Source of the DNA: an uncultured Collinsella sp. | Lineage (GTDB): Bacteria > Actinomycetota > Coriobacteriia > Coriobacteriales > Coriobacteriaceae | Length of the DNA: 64,000 nucleotides | Direction of reading: 5' to 3' | Assembly: GCA_959601045.1 (NCBI GenBank) | Contig: CAUGNZ010000004.1 | Span: 32,659-96,658, forward strand | In this document: piece by piece, positions 50,551-60,422 of the stretch | Numbering within the stretch: the first letter of the stretch is position 1 | Layout of the letters: every line of letters begins with the position of its first letter | Notes under the pieces: generated by a model | The model's database searches: none | The model's input: only the letters and a program-made list of their open reading frames with translations | Told to the model about the DNA's origin: nothing | Made by a program: the position numbers and the translations under genes

Positions 50551-51065
50551 TGATTATTGAGTGGTTTGAGTGTGCTGCCGAAGACATTCGAGACGTCGAT
50601 GCGTTTCGCGACGGGTTGTGCCGTGGGGACGAGGATACGGTGAGGCGGGCGCTAAGCCGCATCCTGGGAGATGCGGGAATCGGTGAGACCGACCCTGATA
50701 CGCCGCTGCCATATCATCTGCTCTTGCAGGGGCTCTGCTTTGGCTTGCCGGGCTATGCCAATCCTGCCTCGAGGCGAAAGTGTGGCGCGAGTCGCTGGGA
50801 TATCCAGGTTTTCCCTACGGGTGCTGTGTTCGACGTAGCAGATACGATTGGCATGCTGGACGAGCGCCCGCTGATAACGATTAACTTGATGTATGACCCC
50901 GATGTGGATGCGCTGGGCCTGGAATTGCTGGCCGTGCAGTCGCTACTCGACATAGAGCGCGACGGCATCGATGAAATCCGTGTGCCGCGACCCGGCGTTG
51001 GTCGCATGCGCTGGGGCTTTGGCTTTGACGGGCAGCGTGTGGCTACGGTGTGCCAGCGGCTTTAA
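50541..51065 (+). pseudogene. C-terminal part of the same frameshifted AAA-ATPase-like protein
   Basis: Frame starting with LRLVIIEWFECAAED joins smoothly to the upstream LPNNELRR, giving a typical family hinge. The rest contains CGASRWDIQVFPTGAVFDVADTIG and the ITINLMYDPD strand; in relatives this region is a PD-(D/E)XK nuclease-like domain (Asp then ExK), but here a clean ExK is not visible. It has no ribosome binding site of its own. Either a disrupted gene, a programmed shift or a sequencing error. Confidence 0.7.
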
Positions 51066-51089
51066 GCGCCGAGGTGTTTCCGGCTTCCG

Positions 51090-52109
51090 TTACTCCGCGT
51101 CCTTCAGGGGCGGCATGGGCTTCCAGTTGGGGTCCTTGACGATCTTGCGGGCGTCCTTCATGCCACGGCGCAGCGCCGGAATACCGGTCTTAAAGCACTT
51201 GTCAACGGCGGCCAGGCGAATAAATTCCTTGCAGAAGGTCGCGGCGTTGCCCAGACGGAACAGCATAGGGTGGTAGTCGCCGTAGATCTGCATGTAGCGT
51301 GCCAGATAACCGCGGTTGCGCATGATGTAGTAGCGGTTGGTGTCGCTCGTGGAGTTGAGCTGGCGCTTGCCGGCGATATCCCAGTTAGAGACGGCGCGGG
51401 CGCGCTTGAGTACCACGTCGGCAACAACGGCGGCGGGGAAGTGCTGGCTGGCCACGTAGCCATAGCAGGCATCGTCGCCGTAGATAAAGAAGCGCGCGTC
51501 GGGCAGGCCGATCTTGTCGACCACGCGGCGCGAGAACATGCCGCCCTCAAAGCACAGTTGGTTCATGGTGCGGTAGCCCTCGGGGCCTAGATCCCACTTA
51601 GCGATGGGGTTAGGAATGCCGAGTGAAAGGATGAGCTGGTACTGCCAAAAGAAGGCGCCGCCGTCAAAGTCTAGGCGCGAACCCTGGATGACATCGTAGC
51701 GGTCGGTCCACTTGGCAAGACGCTCGATGCCTTCGGGGATGACGAGCACGTCGTCGTCCATCACCCAGAACCACTGGGCGCCCAGGTCGTAGGCGCATTT
51801 GGTGCCAGCAGAGAAGCCACCTGCACCGCCGCCGTTTTCGAGCTGCGGGGCGTAGATGACGCGGTCGGTGCCGCCCTGCGCGTCGGGCTGCTCGGTGTCG
51901 ATACCCCACAGGTTGGCCAGACGCTCGTTGAATGCGGCGCACATGGCCTCGGTCTCGCGCGAATTCTCGTTATCGACAATCACGATGCGCCAGGGCGTTG
52001 CCGTGAGCTCGGTCATGGAGTCGAACAAGTTGGCCAAGAGCTCCTGGCGCTTGTACGTAACGACGACGATGGCGAGCTTATCTATGGGAGCGGGGAGGGT
52101 GGAAGGCAT
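51090..52109 (-). CDS. Glycosyltransferase family 2, GlfT2-like
   Basis: A 339-residue GT-A fold enzyme. IDKLAIVVVTYKRQELLANLFDSM starts at residue 9; the nucleotide-sugar site is in WFWVMDDDVLV (near 123), an acidic DDD; FEGGMFSRRVVDKIGLPDARFFIYGDDACYGY near 190-220 holds the acceptor-side residues. The last part matches galactofuranosyl/rhamnosyl transferases acting on cell-wall glycans. The ATG at 52109 has AAAGGA 11 nt upstream. It is first in the left arm of the glycan cluster, next to the acyltransferase on the same strand. Confidence 0.85.
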   Translation of the reverse strand: MPSTLPAPIDKLAIVVVTYKRQELLANLFDSMTELTATPWRIVIVDNENSRETEAMCAAFNERLANLWGIDTEQPDAQGGTDRVIYAPQLENGGGAGGFSAGTKCAYDLGAQWFWVMDDDVLVIPEGIERLAKWTDRYDVIQGSRLDFDGGAFFWQYQLILSLGIPNPIAKWDLGPEGYRTMNQLCFEGGMFSRRVVDKIGLPDARFFIYGDDACYGYVASQHFPAAVVADVVLKRARAVSNWDIAGKRQLNSTSDTNRYYIMRNRGYLARYMQIYGDYHPMLFRLGNAATFCKEFIRLAAVDKCFKTGIPALRRGMKDARKIVKDPNWKPMPPLKDAE

Positions 52110-52279
52110 GGGGCAATATATCCTTTCACGCGCGGCGCGCATGCGCTGCACGGAAGCTATCGAATACGTCCTTGGGACTGTCCTATTGTAAAGGCTCGGC
52201 GCACCTTGACGGCAAGCTTTGAATAAAACGCAGGAACCTGCCATGGGTGTAGCGGCTTTGGCGTCTGACAACAGCGTGT

Positions 52280-53410
52280 CTATTGCCGCTTGAGCTTGCG
52301 TTCGATAAGGCTTCTAACTGCATCGATGATGAGAAGTGCCAGAGCAAAGATGATGCTAATGACGGTACCCGTGATGATGCATATAGCTGCCGGGCTGCTT
52401 TGGCTGACCAGTATGTTTGCGAGCAACGTATTGAAGACGGGACGCCACATGCTACTGGTGAGTGACTGCATCACATAGAAACCGAGCGTGGCGGTCGATA
52501 AGGTGACGATGACACCTGCAGTCCGCGGATTGCCTGAGGCACTGCGTCGGGTTGCCACAAAGAGCAGGGAGGCGGCAGCGAGGGCAAACGAGATCAGCGA
52601 GGTCGATTTGTAGGAGAGGATTGTCATCGCTGTGAGGTCGCCGGTGAAGGAGAGCTCGCCTTCCAGGATGATGACGAGCACCAAAACCGTTACGAGCGAG
52701 CGCATGCCCAAGGCGCCCACCCTGTCCGAATCCATGACATCGGTAACGTCGCGGAGCAGTCCGCCGATCAAAAACGCGATTACGTACGTGGCGGCGCTCA
52801 TGAACTTTTGGAGCCAAGAAAACTCGCCGGCGCTTGTCGCACTCATAGCGGCTAAATACCCGTTAACAACAAATGCGAGGATGCCAACGGCGATGACCGT
52901 CGTCTTGTAGGTTTTCTGGGGGAGTCGACTCTTAGCCAGTCCAAACCATGGTGCCATGAAGACCGTGGCGGCATAGACCCAGATAAACTCAAGGCCTAGT
53001 GTGTACCAGTAGTGCGTATTGAGGGTGACATCGGGAATGGGTGAGACGACCGTGGACCACGCGAGCGCCACGAGGCAATAAAACGCAGTGGGCATAATGA
53101 CCTTGCCAAGGCGCTGCGCCGTCCCTTGCATTTGCGACTTCCACGTTGCTCCACCGTCCCAAGCACGCGCGGCCGAAGCGATGAGAAAATAACCCGAGAT
53201 CATAAAGAAGACCTCGTTGGCCCAGCAGCCCAGCAAGTTAATAAAACCGAGCGCGCCGGAATAGGGGAACATCGCAAGTGGGGCATATTCCACGGCGCCG
53301 ACGCAGGTTGCCTGGAAGGTCCACTGAAAGGTGTGGAATACCGCGATACCGGCGACCGCGATTAAGCGCAAGGCTTCGATGGGTATGTTGCGTGCGGCTT
53401 TGGGCTGCAT
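52280..53410 (-). CDS. Acyltransferase 3 family membrane protein
   Basis: A 376-residue polytopic membrane protein with about 10 helices. The signature is near the N-terminus: EALRLIAVAGIAVFHTFQWTF (residues 10-30), with the catalytic-like His in AVFHTF, and CWANEVFFMISGYFLI near 67-82. Family members transfer acetyl or other acyl groups to surface sugars. AAAGGACGCC precedes the ATG at 53410. It ends the leftward pair and is divergent from the GT operon starting at 53512, so both probably share the 100-nt promoter region. Confidence 0.87.
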   Translation of the reverse strand: MQPKAARNIPIEALRLIAVAGIAVFHTFQWTFQATCVGAVEYAPLAMFPYSGALGFINLLGCWANEVFFMISGYFLIASAARAWDGGATWKSQMQGTAQRLGKVIMPTAFYCLVALAWSTVVSPIPDVTLNTHYWYTLGLEFIWVYAATVFMAPWFGLAKSRLPQKTYKTTVIAVGILAFVVNGYLAAMSATSAGEFSWLQKFMSAATYVIAFLIGGLLRDVTDVMDSDRVGALGMRSLVTVLVLVIILEGELSFTGDLTAMTILSYKSTSLISFALAAASLLFVATRRSASGNPRTAGVIVTLSTATLGFYVMQSLTSSMWRPVFNTLLANILVSQSSPAAICIITGTVISIIFALALLIIDAVRSLIERKLKRQ

Positions 53411-53511
53411 GGCGTCCTTTCGTAGGTTGAGCTCCATAGATTATATAAACGCCCGCTGGCGCGCTGGCCCTTTGATACCATGAAACGACAGGTATTTCCT
53501 AAGGAGCACAT

Positions 53512-54615
53512 TTGTCTACTAACGCCTCTGGCAGCCCTGTTCTGTCGCTGCTTATTCCCATTTACAATGTTCAGCGCTACCTGCGCGAGTGTCTTGATTC
53601 CGCCCTGGCGCAGACGCTCAAGGACATCGAGATCATCTGCATCAATGACGGCTCCACCGATAGCTCGCCAGATATCATCCGCGAGTATATGGAGCGCGAT
53701 GGGCGCGTCAAGATGATCGACAAGGCCAACAGCGGCTACGGCGACTCGATGAACCGCGGGCTGGAGATGGCGCGTGGCAAGTACGTTGGCATCTTGGAGT
53801 CCGATGACTTTATGGCGCCCGACGCACTCGAAAAACTTGTCTCGGCCGCCGATACCAATAATGCCGACTTTGCGAAGGCGAACTTTGATTTCTACTGGTC
53901 TAAGCCCGAGGAGCGCCGTTCACTGCACGAGATGTTTAAAGCCAAGGACTGTGGCAAGCCGGTGCACCCGAGCGATACGACGCAGTTCTTTAAGCAAAAG
54001 CCGTCGATTTGGTCGGCCGTGTACCGTCGCGATTTTCTTGAGCGCAACGGCATTACGTTCCTGCCGACTCCGGGGGCATCCTTTCAGGACACGTCATTCG
54101 CCTTTAAGGTGATCGCGTGCGCCGATAAGGCTGTTTACCTGCATGATGCCGTTTTGTCGTATCGCCAGGACAACGAGAATTCCTCGGTCAATTCTTCGGC
54201 TAAGGTCTTTTGCGTCAATACCGAGTATGCCGAGATTGAGCGTTGGATTCGAGAGGATTATGCCCGCGACCACGCAAGCGGCGATGTCGCGCGCATGCTC
54301 AAGTTCAATCAGCTCATTAAGTACGATTCGTATATGTGGAACTACGTGCGCCTGGCGCCTAAGTTCTATAAGGAGTTCCTGGTGCAGATGGCCAAGGAAT
54401 TTCAGGCGGCCTTGGACGCGGGGGAGTTTTCGCTTGACGACCTCAAGCCGTGGAAGCGCGCGAATCTCGCTGCCATTCTCAAAGATCCTGAGGGCTGGGT
54501 TGACGAGCATCCGAGTTTTGCGACGGATGGTGCCTTGGGGCGTGCTAAGTATTACGCCTCGGTTGGAGGCCCAGGCGTGGTTGCTGCCTTCCTCATCGAA
54601 TCGCTGAGGGGGTAG
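53512..54615 (+). CDS. Glycosyltransferase family 2 (paralogue 1)
   Basis: 367 residues. GT-A core LSLLIPIYNVQRYLRECLDSALAQTLKDIEIICINDGSTDSS (residues 11-52), GYGDSMNRGLEMARGKYVGILESDDF (near 74-98, ESDDF is the metal/sugar site), and a C-terminal region with FYKEFLVQMAKEFQ. TTG start with AAGGAGC upstream. The first 100 residues are nearly identical in DNA to those of the gene at 55737, so the two arose by recent duplication or exchange genes. It likely adds one sugar of the cluster's polysaccharide. Confidence 0.87.
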   Translation: MSTNASGSPVLSLLIPIYNVQRYLRECLDSALAQTLKDIEIICINDGSTDSSPDIIREYMERDGRVKMIDKANSGYGDSMNRGLEMARGKYVGILESDDFMAPDALEKLVSAADTNNADFAKANFDFYWSKPEERRSLHEMFKAKDCGKPVHPSDTTQFFKQKPSIWSAVYRRDFLERNGITFLPTPGASFQDTSFAFKVIACADKAVYLHDAVLSYRQDNENSSVNSSAKVFCVNTEYAEIERWIREDYARDHASGDVARMLKFNQLIKYDSYMWNYVRLAPKFYKEFLVQMAKEFQAALDAGEFSLDDLKPWKRANLAAILKDPEGWVDEHPSFATDGALGRAKYYASVGGPGVVAAFLIESLRG

Positions 54616-54621
54616 GTCGAC

Positions 54622-55662
54622 ATGGGAGAGGCCTCGCGTCCTAAAGCTACCATTGTCGTCCCCGTTTACAACTCTGCGCGCTCCATTCAGCGATGCCTCG
54701 ATTCGCTGCTGGCCCAGTCCGAGCGCTCGATTCAGGTTGTGTGTGTCAACGACGGTTCGACTGATGATTCGTTGAACGTGTTGCGTCGGATCGCGCAGGC
54801 CGACGATCGCGTACTGGTGATTGACCAGGAAAACGCGGGCGTCTCGTGTGCTCGAAATGCCGGCATCGATGCCGCCGTGGGCGGGACCGTCTTTTTTGTG
54901 GACGCCGACGATTACATCGATGCCCAGACGGTCGAGCGCGTGCTGCATGCCATGGAGTCTGCGGATGCCGAGGCCGCCGTTTTTGGCGGCGTCTGTGAAC
55001 CTGCCGATGCTGCCCCCAAACGCGTCCAGCAACTCATGAGCCCCAAAGCTGGTACCTTCGGCGCCCGCGATCCTCAACTGCTGTTCCATTCGAATGCGCA
55101 GCCCTATGCCTGCCGTGCGGCTTTTTCGCGCGAGCTGCTCAATCGCGAAGGCATTCGCTTCGCCCCCGGTTTGGCTTTGGGCGAGGACGTCGTCTTCCAA
55201 TTTGCGGCTTATGCGCTTGCCCGCAGGACCGTCGTCATGCCTGACAAGTTCTACCACTACGTGATGGAGAGCGAATCGGCGACGCACGAGTTCAACAGTG
55301 CCGAGGCGCGCGCCAAAAAGCTTGACGCCCACATGAAGATGCTCGAGGAGGTCTTGGAAGACTGGGCGGCCTATGGTCTTTTGGACCTGTGTCCCGGCGA
55401 GCTGATAACTTGGTTTTTGGACCTAATTGTGTTCGATCTGGCGCGCTTGGATGCCGATGACTTCCATCGCGTGGCGGCTCGCGTCAACATGGACCTCACG
55501 ACGTTTTTGGGAACGGAGTGGGCGGATATGCCTGCTAAGGGTGCCGTTCGCCGTGTTGCCCACAAGCTCGTTGCGGCGACCTCGGGCGTTTCGATGGCAG
55601 ACGCCACGCTGTTCTATCTTTCGACTCGCGGTCTCAAAGCCTGCCTGGAGCGCTTTCTATAA
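54622..55662 (+). CDS. Glycosyltransferase family 2
   Basis: 346 residues. KATIVVPVYNSARSIQRCLDSLLAQSERSIQVVCVNDGSTDDS (residues 8-50), SCARNAGIDAAVGGTVFFVDADDYID (near 74-99, DADD metal site), and FAPGLALGEDVVFQFAAYALA near 180-200 typical of polysaccharide GT2 enzymes. ATG start 6 nt after the previous stop, so co-translated with it. Sugar specificity unknown. Confidence 0.87.
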   Translation: MGEASRPKATIVVPVYNSARSIQRCLDSLLAQSERSIQVVCVNDGSTDDSLNVLRRIAQADDRVLVIDQENAGVSCARNAGIDAAVGGTVFFVDADDYIDAQTVERVLHAMESADAEAAVFGGVCEPADAAPKRVQQLMSPKAGTFGARDPQLLFHSNAQPYACRAAFSRELLNREGIRFAPGLALGEDVVFQFAAYALARRTVVMPDKFYHYVMESESATHEFNSAEARAKKLDAHMKMLEEVLEDWAAYGLLDLCPGELITWFLDLIVFDLARLDADDFHRVAARVNMDLTTFLGTEWADMPAKGAVRRVAHKLVAATSGVSMADATLFYLSTRGLKACLERFL

Positions 55663-55736
55663 TTCCAAGCGCTGCCGCCCGCCGCAACTCGGCTGCTAAA
55701 ATAACCCTGTTACACGCTATTCAACGGGAGGTTCTC

Positions 55737-56855
55737 TTGCAGAACTCTGATACCCCTAAAGTTTCGCTGCTTGTCCCCATTTGCAATGTCGAGCGCTATC
55801 TGCGCGTGTGCCTCGATTCCGCCGTGGCGCAGACGCTCAATGACATCGAGATCATCTGCATCAACGACGGCTCCACCGATAGCTCGCCGGATATCATCCG
55901 CGAGTACATGGAGCACGACCCCCGTGTAAAGATGATCGACAAGGCCAACAGCGGCTACGGCGACTCGATGAACCGTGGCCTGGAGATGGCGCGCGGTGAG
56001 TACGTGGGCATCCTTGAGTCCGACGACTTTATGTTTGAGGATTCGCTTCAAAAGCTGGTCGCCAAGGCCGATGCTGAGCATGCCGATGCGGTAAAGGGCG
56101 ACTTTTATCTGTATTGGTCCACGCCCAGCGAGCGACGTGAGCTGTTTGGGATTATCGACGAGCATATGACGGGCGCCGCGTATCGCCCCGTCGATCGCCC
56201 GGGCATCTTCTACCGCAAACCTTCCATTTGGTCGGCTATCTATCGGCGCGCGTTCCTCAACGACAATCAGATTCGCTTCCTTCCCACGCCGGGTGCCTCG
56301 TATCAGGATGCGGGTTTTAACTTTAAGGTCTGGGCATGCGCCGAGCGTGCTGCGTTTATCGCGGACCCCATTTTGTGCTATCGCCAAGACAACGAGAAGA
56401 GCTCCGTTAATTCGCCCAACAAGGTATTTTGCGTGTGCGACGAATACGCCGAGATGCAGCGCTTTTTGGATGAACGCCCCGAGCTTAAGGCTCAGCTTCA
56501 GGGTATTTTAATGCGCATGAAGGTCGATACGTACCGTTGGAACGATGAGCGCCTGGTCGATGAACTGCGCGAGCAGTTTTGGAAGAAAGCCTCGTCCGAG
56601 CTCAAGGCCGACTGGGATGCCGGTCGCTTTGATCTGTCGCTGTTTGATCCGCGTGGCGAGACCGACTTGCGCCTGATGGTCAAGTCGCCCCGCGCCTATA
56701 TCGATTCGCGCTTTGACTTTAAGAAGCCGGGCAAGCTCAATACGTTTAAGCATTACTTTAAGATTGGCGGCCTGCCGCTGGTCTGGCGTGTGCTGACATA
56801 TCAGTGCACCTACGGCGACAACCCGCACCCCGATGACGTTCCGGCCGCACAGTAG
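55737..56855 (+). CDS. Glycosyltransferase family 2 (paralogue 2)
   Basis: 372 residues, with the same architecture as the gene at 53512: VSLLVPICNVERYLRVCLDSAVAQTLNDIEIICINDGSTDSS at the N-terminus, ESDDFMFED near 94, KPSIWSAIYRRAFLNDNQIRFLPTPGASYQDAGFNFK near 160-197, and YRQDNEKSSVNSPNKVFCV. TTG start with GGGAGG upstream. The C-terminal third differs from paralogue 1, so acceptors probably differ. Confidence 0.87.
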   Translation: MQNSDTPKVSLLVPICNVERYLRVCLDSAVAQTLNDIEIICINDGSTDSSPDIIREYMEHDPRVKMIDKANSGYGDSMNRGLEMARGEYVGILESDDFMFEDSLQKLVAKADAEHADAVKGDFYLYWSTPSERRELFGIIDEHMTGAAYRPVDRPGIFYRKPSIWSAIYRRAFLNDNQIRFLPTPGASYQDAGFNFKVWACAERAAFIADPILCYRQDNEKSSVNSPNKVFCVCDEYAEMQRFLDERPELKAQLQGILMRMKVDTYRWNDERLVDELREQFWKKASSELKADWDAGRFDLSLFDPRGETDLRLMVKSPRAYIDSRFDFKKPGKLNTFKHYFKIGGLPLVWRVLTYQCTYGDNPHPDDVPAAQ

Positions 56856-56867
56856 GAGCGAGTGACT

Positions 56868-57935
56868 ATGGCTACCCCCAAGATTTCCGTTGTCGTTCCC
56901 ATCTATAAAGTGGAGGAGTGCCTGGCCTGGTGCCTGGACTCCCTGCTTGCGCAGGACATGCCCGATTGGGAAGGCGTGCTGGTCAACGATGGCTCGCCGG
57001 ACGGCTCGCGCGATATTGCGGCTGCCTATTGCGAAAAGGACGCGCGCTTTACGCTGGTCGATAAGGAGAACGGCGGCCTGTCGAGTGCGCGTAATGCAGG
57101 CATCGCCGCGTCCACGGCGCCTATCGTTGCGTTTTTGGATTCCGACGACCGATTTACGCCCGATGCATGCCGCGTGATCGTCGATGCCTTTGAGCGCGAG
57201 GACTGCGACGTTTTGACCTTTGGCGCGAATCCGTATCCGCTTGAGGCGGGGTATCCGTGGCTTAACTATGTGCTGAGCCCGCGCGATGTGTCGTTTGAAG
57301 GCTATAGCTCCGACCTACTGTTTAAGGAAGCATCTCGCCCGTTTGCATGGCGCACCGCCTGCAAGCGTGAGTTTTTGCTGGGCAACGGGATCGTGTTCGA
57401 CGAAACCGTTAAGTATGGCGAGGACCAGGTCTTCGATTTTGCCGTGTACGGTCGTTCGCACAAGACCGCGCTTATCTCGAACAAGCTGTATGATTACCGC
57501 GTGGCGCGCAAGGGTTCGCTCATGGACACCATGCGCTACGACGACGAGACGCGTCTGCTGGAGCACGTGAAGATTTACTCTGCGGTGCTGGCTGACTGGC
57601 AGCGCGACGGTCTCGATGCTCAGCATGCCGATGACCTGGCGTACTTCCTCTGCGATCTGGTGCTGTACGATGCGCTCAGGCTGTTGAGTACGGATTGCGG
57701 CAAGGTGTTTGCTGCCGTTGCCACGGCGCTTGCCGGTTCTGCCGTGGGCAGCGATGCTGCGCTCGCACAATGCGCTCCTTCTGTTGCTGCTATGGTGCGT
57801 GCGGCGCTTACCAGCAAGGCCCCCAATGTCCGTGCGTGCAAAAAGCTCATGTTCGATTACGATGTCTTGAGGTTTGGGCGCCTGGGTGCCTGCAAGCGCG
57901 TGGCAGCGAACGCCCTGGGAAAGCGAGAAGTGTAG
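56868..57935 (+). CDS. Glycosyltransferase family 2
   Basis: 355 residues. KISVVVPIYKVEECLAWCLDSLLAQDMPDWEGVLVNDGSPDGS (residues 5-47), GGLSSARNAGIAASTAPIVAFLDSDDRFTPDA near 71-102 with the LDSDD site, then DETVKYGEDQVFDFAVYGRSHK near 185-205. I start at the ATG 56868, 9 nt after AGGAG, in preference to the GTG at 56862. It follows paralogue 2 by 12 nt and abuts the next GT (stop at 57935, next ATG at 57936). Confidence 0.87.
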   Translation: MATPKISVVVPIYKVEECLAWCLDSLLAQDMPDWEGVLVNDGSPDGSRDIAAAYCEKDARFTLVDKENGGLSSARNAGIAASTAPIVAFLDSDDRFTPDACRVIVDAFEREDCDVLTFGANPYPLEAGYPWLNYVLSPRDVSFEGYSSDLLFKEASRPFAWRTACKREFLLGNGIVFDETVKYGEDQVFDFAVYGRSHKTALISNKLYDYRVARKGSLMDTMRYDDETRLLEHVKIYSAVLADWQRDGLDAQHADDLAYFLCDLVLYDALRLLSTDCGKVFAAVATALAGSAVGSDAALAQCAPSVAAMVRAALTSKAPNVRACKKLMFDYDVLRFGRLGACKRVAANALGKREV

Positions 57936-60422
57936 ATGAGTATCAAGCGTTTGGCATTTTGCCGCAGCCAGGGCCGTCTTTTTGTGCTGCTTCGTTTTGC
58001 CGGTCAGGATGTCGCCGCGCTTATTGAGCGGGAGGCCTCTCAGGCGTTTGCCCATGCGACTACGAGCGGTTCTTGTTTGCCGTCACTGGTGCTCCCGGTC
58101 GATCATGGCCGTGTGCTGGCGCTATGCCCTTCTGTTTCCGATTACGAGCGCGAGCTCGCCGTTTTGGTGCTTCCGTTTTTGGATGGCTCGTCGATGGATG
58201 CCGTTTTTGCATCCGGTGGCCAAAGGTTGGGCTCTATTCGTCTCGATAGCCGCGTGGCCAAATTGGAATCCAAGATTAACTACAAAGCAAAGCCTGCGCT
58301 GTGCGCGCTTATCCGCGATGCGCAGCGTGGCGAACACTGCGGCCGCTACGAGATCGATGCCATTCGCTATTTGCCGGCAGACGTCGGCGCGGTGTGGCGC
58401 TATGAGGTTACCTGGGCGGGAGACCCCCAGTGCGCGCCTGAGCTCCAGATCTTCGATACGCATATGAATGCCATCGATGTTACCGTGCATGTGTTTGAAT
58501 CGCAGGTCGATGTTCCGCAGCAGAACGGATGCCGCATCAATAAATCGTATCTGAGTGTTGAGATGCCTCAGGATATACGAGATTTTGTCGCGATCGTGAG
58601 CGATCCCACAGAGCGGATCCAAAGCGGGTTTTGCGCCATGGATGGTCGCCTGTACAACGGCATGGTCGACGACAGCTGGAACCGTATGAAGGACGCGCGT
58701 GCAGACGACGCAGCTTATCGACGTTGGTTTGAGCAGCATCGCGCAAAGCCGGGCGATTTGGCGTGCCAGCGTGTCGCTTCGGCGGCCTTTGCCTATAGAC
58801 CGCTCGTGAGCATTGTGGTGCCGTGCTACAAGACTGATCGGGTCTACCTGCGCGAGCTGCTGGAATCGGTGCAAGCCCAGAGCTATGACAACTGGGAATT
58901 GCTGCTTATGGACGCCTCGCCCGAATGGGACGCGGTGGCCACCCTTGCGGCAGGTGCCAACGACGAGCGCATCCGTCGCATCGAGCTTCCCGGCAACGGC
59001 GGCATTGTGGTCAACACCAACGCAGGTATCGAGCAAGCGACAGGCGACTACATCGCTTTCTTGGACCACGATGACATTCTGGAACCGGACGCGTTATTCC
59101 AGTATGTTTCCGCGCTGAACAAGGCGGCCGAGGGCGAGCGTCCCCAGGTCCTGTTCTGTGATGAGGACATGTTCCAGAAAACGGGGGAGTGGGGCCAGCC
59201 GGTCTTTAAGACCGTACTCAACGTCGACCTGCTCTATAGCCATAACTGCGTGACGCATTTCCTGATGGTGGAGAAGGCGCTCATCGATCACATTGGTATG
59301 TCCCCAGAAGACGTTGCGGGCGCCCAGGACTACGACTTGACGCTTCGCTGCCTTGCAGCCGGCGCGCGCTTTGAGCACGTTGCGCATGTGCTGTATCACT
59401 GGCGCGTGCATCCGGGATCGACCGCCGATGGCTCTGCCGATAGCAAGCCGTATGCCATTGAAGCGGGTCGTCTTGCGCTGCAGCGCCACTTTAACGCGCT
59501 GGGCGTTCACGGAACGGTCGAGGAGACCGAGACGCCGTTTGTCTACCGCATGCGCCATGCGCTGCCGGAGCCTGCGCCGCTGGTGAGCATTGTGATCCCC
59601 ACCAAGGATCACATTGAGACGCTCGATGCCTGTGTGATGTCGATCGCCCAGAAGGCCACGTATACCAATTACGAGATCGTCTTGGTGGAGAACAACAGTG
59701 AAGCCCCGGAGACGTTTGCGTATTACGAAACCCTGCCAGAGCGCGTGGCTGCAGCATCCGAAGGCAAGGGCATCGCGCGCGTTGTGTACTGGCCGGGCGA
59801 GTTCAATTACTCTCAGATCATCAATTTTGGTGTGAAGCACGCCAAGGGTGACTACCTGCTGCTGCTGAACAACGATACCGAGGTCATAAGCCCGGACTTT
59901 ATCGAAGAGATGATGGGCTATCTGCAGCGTCCCGATGCGGGCGTGGTGGGCGCCAAACTCTACTTTGCCGATCATCTGGTGCAGCATGCCGGCATTTTGA
60001 TTGGCGTGCGTGGCGCACTTGCCCATGCCAACCAGGACTTCTCGGCAAAGCGCGAGGGCTATCTTGCCCGCGCTGTGCGCCCGGGCAACTTTAGCGCCGT
60101 AACGGGTGCCTGTCAGATGGTCCGACGCGACGTATTTGAGCGGGTCGGAGGCTACGACGAGGAATTCGCCGTCGGCTTTAACGACGCGGACTTTTGTCTG
60201 CGCGTGTGGGAGGCGGGCTATCGAACCATCTATACGCCCTATGCCGAGCTGTATCACTACGAGTTCACCTCGCGCGGCAGGGAAGAGGCCAACGAGAAAA
60301 AGCTGCGCCGCTGGAAGCGCGAGCAAGCGCTGTTCATGCAGCGCTGGCCAGAGTTCTTCCTCGATGGCGATCCGTGGTTGGGGCCAAACCTATCTGCCGA
60401 GAGTGAGTATTTCTCGGTCTAA
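57936..60422 (+). CDS. Large two-domain glycosyltransferase (tandem GT2)
   Basis: 828 residues with an N-terminal 285-residue region of unknown fold, then two GT2 catalytic domains. Domain 1 runs about 290-540: LVSIVVPCYKTDRVYLRELLESVQAQSYDNWELLLMDAS and FLDHDDILEPDAL. Domain 2 runs about 545-800: LVSIVIPTKDHIETLDACVMSIAQKATYTNYEIVLVENNS and LLLLNNDTEVISPDF, ending with GYDEEFAVGFNDADFCLRVWEAGYR. Such two-headed enzymes often build repeating glycan chains. ATG directly after the previous stop. It is the last gene of the run at 53.5-60.4 kb. A fragment of a similar domain lies at the right edge. Confidence 0.87.
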   Translation: MSIKRLAFCRSQGRLFVLLRFAGQDVAALIEREASQAFAHATTSGSCLPSLVLPVDHGRVLALCPSVSDYERELAVLVLPFLDGSSMDAVFASGGQRLGSIRLDSRVAKLESKINYKAKPALCALIRDAQRGEHCGRYEIDAIRYLPADVGAVWRYEVTWAGDPQCAPELQIFDTHMNAIDVTVHVFESQVDVPQQNGCRINKSYLSVEMPQDIRDFVAIVSDPTERIQSGFCAMDGRLYNGMVDDSWNRMKDARADDAAYRRWFEQHRAKPGDLACQRVASAAFAYRPLVSIVVPCYKTDRVYLRELLESVQAQSYDNWELLLMDASPEWDAVATLAAGANDERIRRIELPGNGGIVVNTNAGIEQATGDYIAFLDHDDILEPDALFQYVSALNKAAEGERPQVLFCDEDMFQKTGEWGQPVFKTVLNVDLLYSHNCVTHFLMVEKALIDHIGMSPEDVAGAQDYDLTLRCLAAGARFEHVAHVLYHWRVHPGSTADGSADSKPYAIEAGRLALQRHFNALGVHGTVEETETPFVYRMRHALPEPAPLVSIVIPTKDHIETLDACVMSIAQKATYTNYEIVLVENNSEAPETFAYYETLPERVAAASEGKGIARVVYWPGEFNYSQIINFGVKHAKGDYLLLLNNDTEVISPDFIEEMMGYLQRPDAGVVGAKLYFADHLVQHAGILIGVRGALAHANQDFSAKREGYLARAVRPGNFSAVTGACQMVRRDVFERVGGYDEEFAVGFNDADFCLRVWEAGYRTIYTPYAELYHYEFTSRGREEANEKKLRRWKREQALFMQRWPEFFLDGDPWLGPNLSAESEYFSV

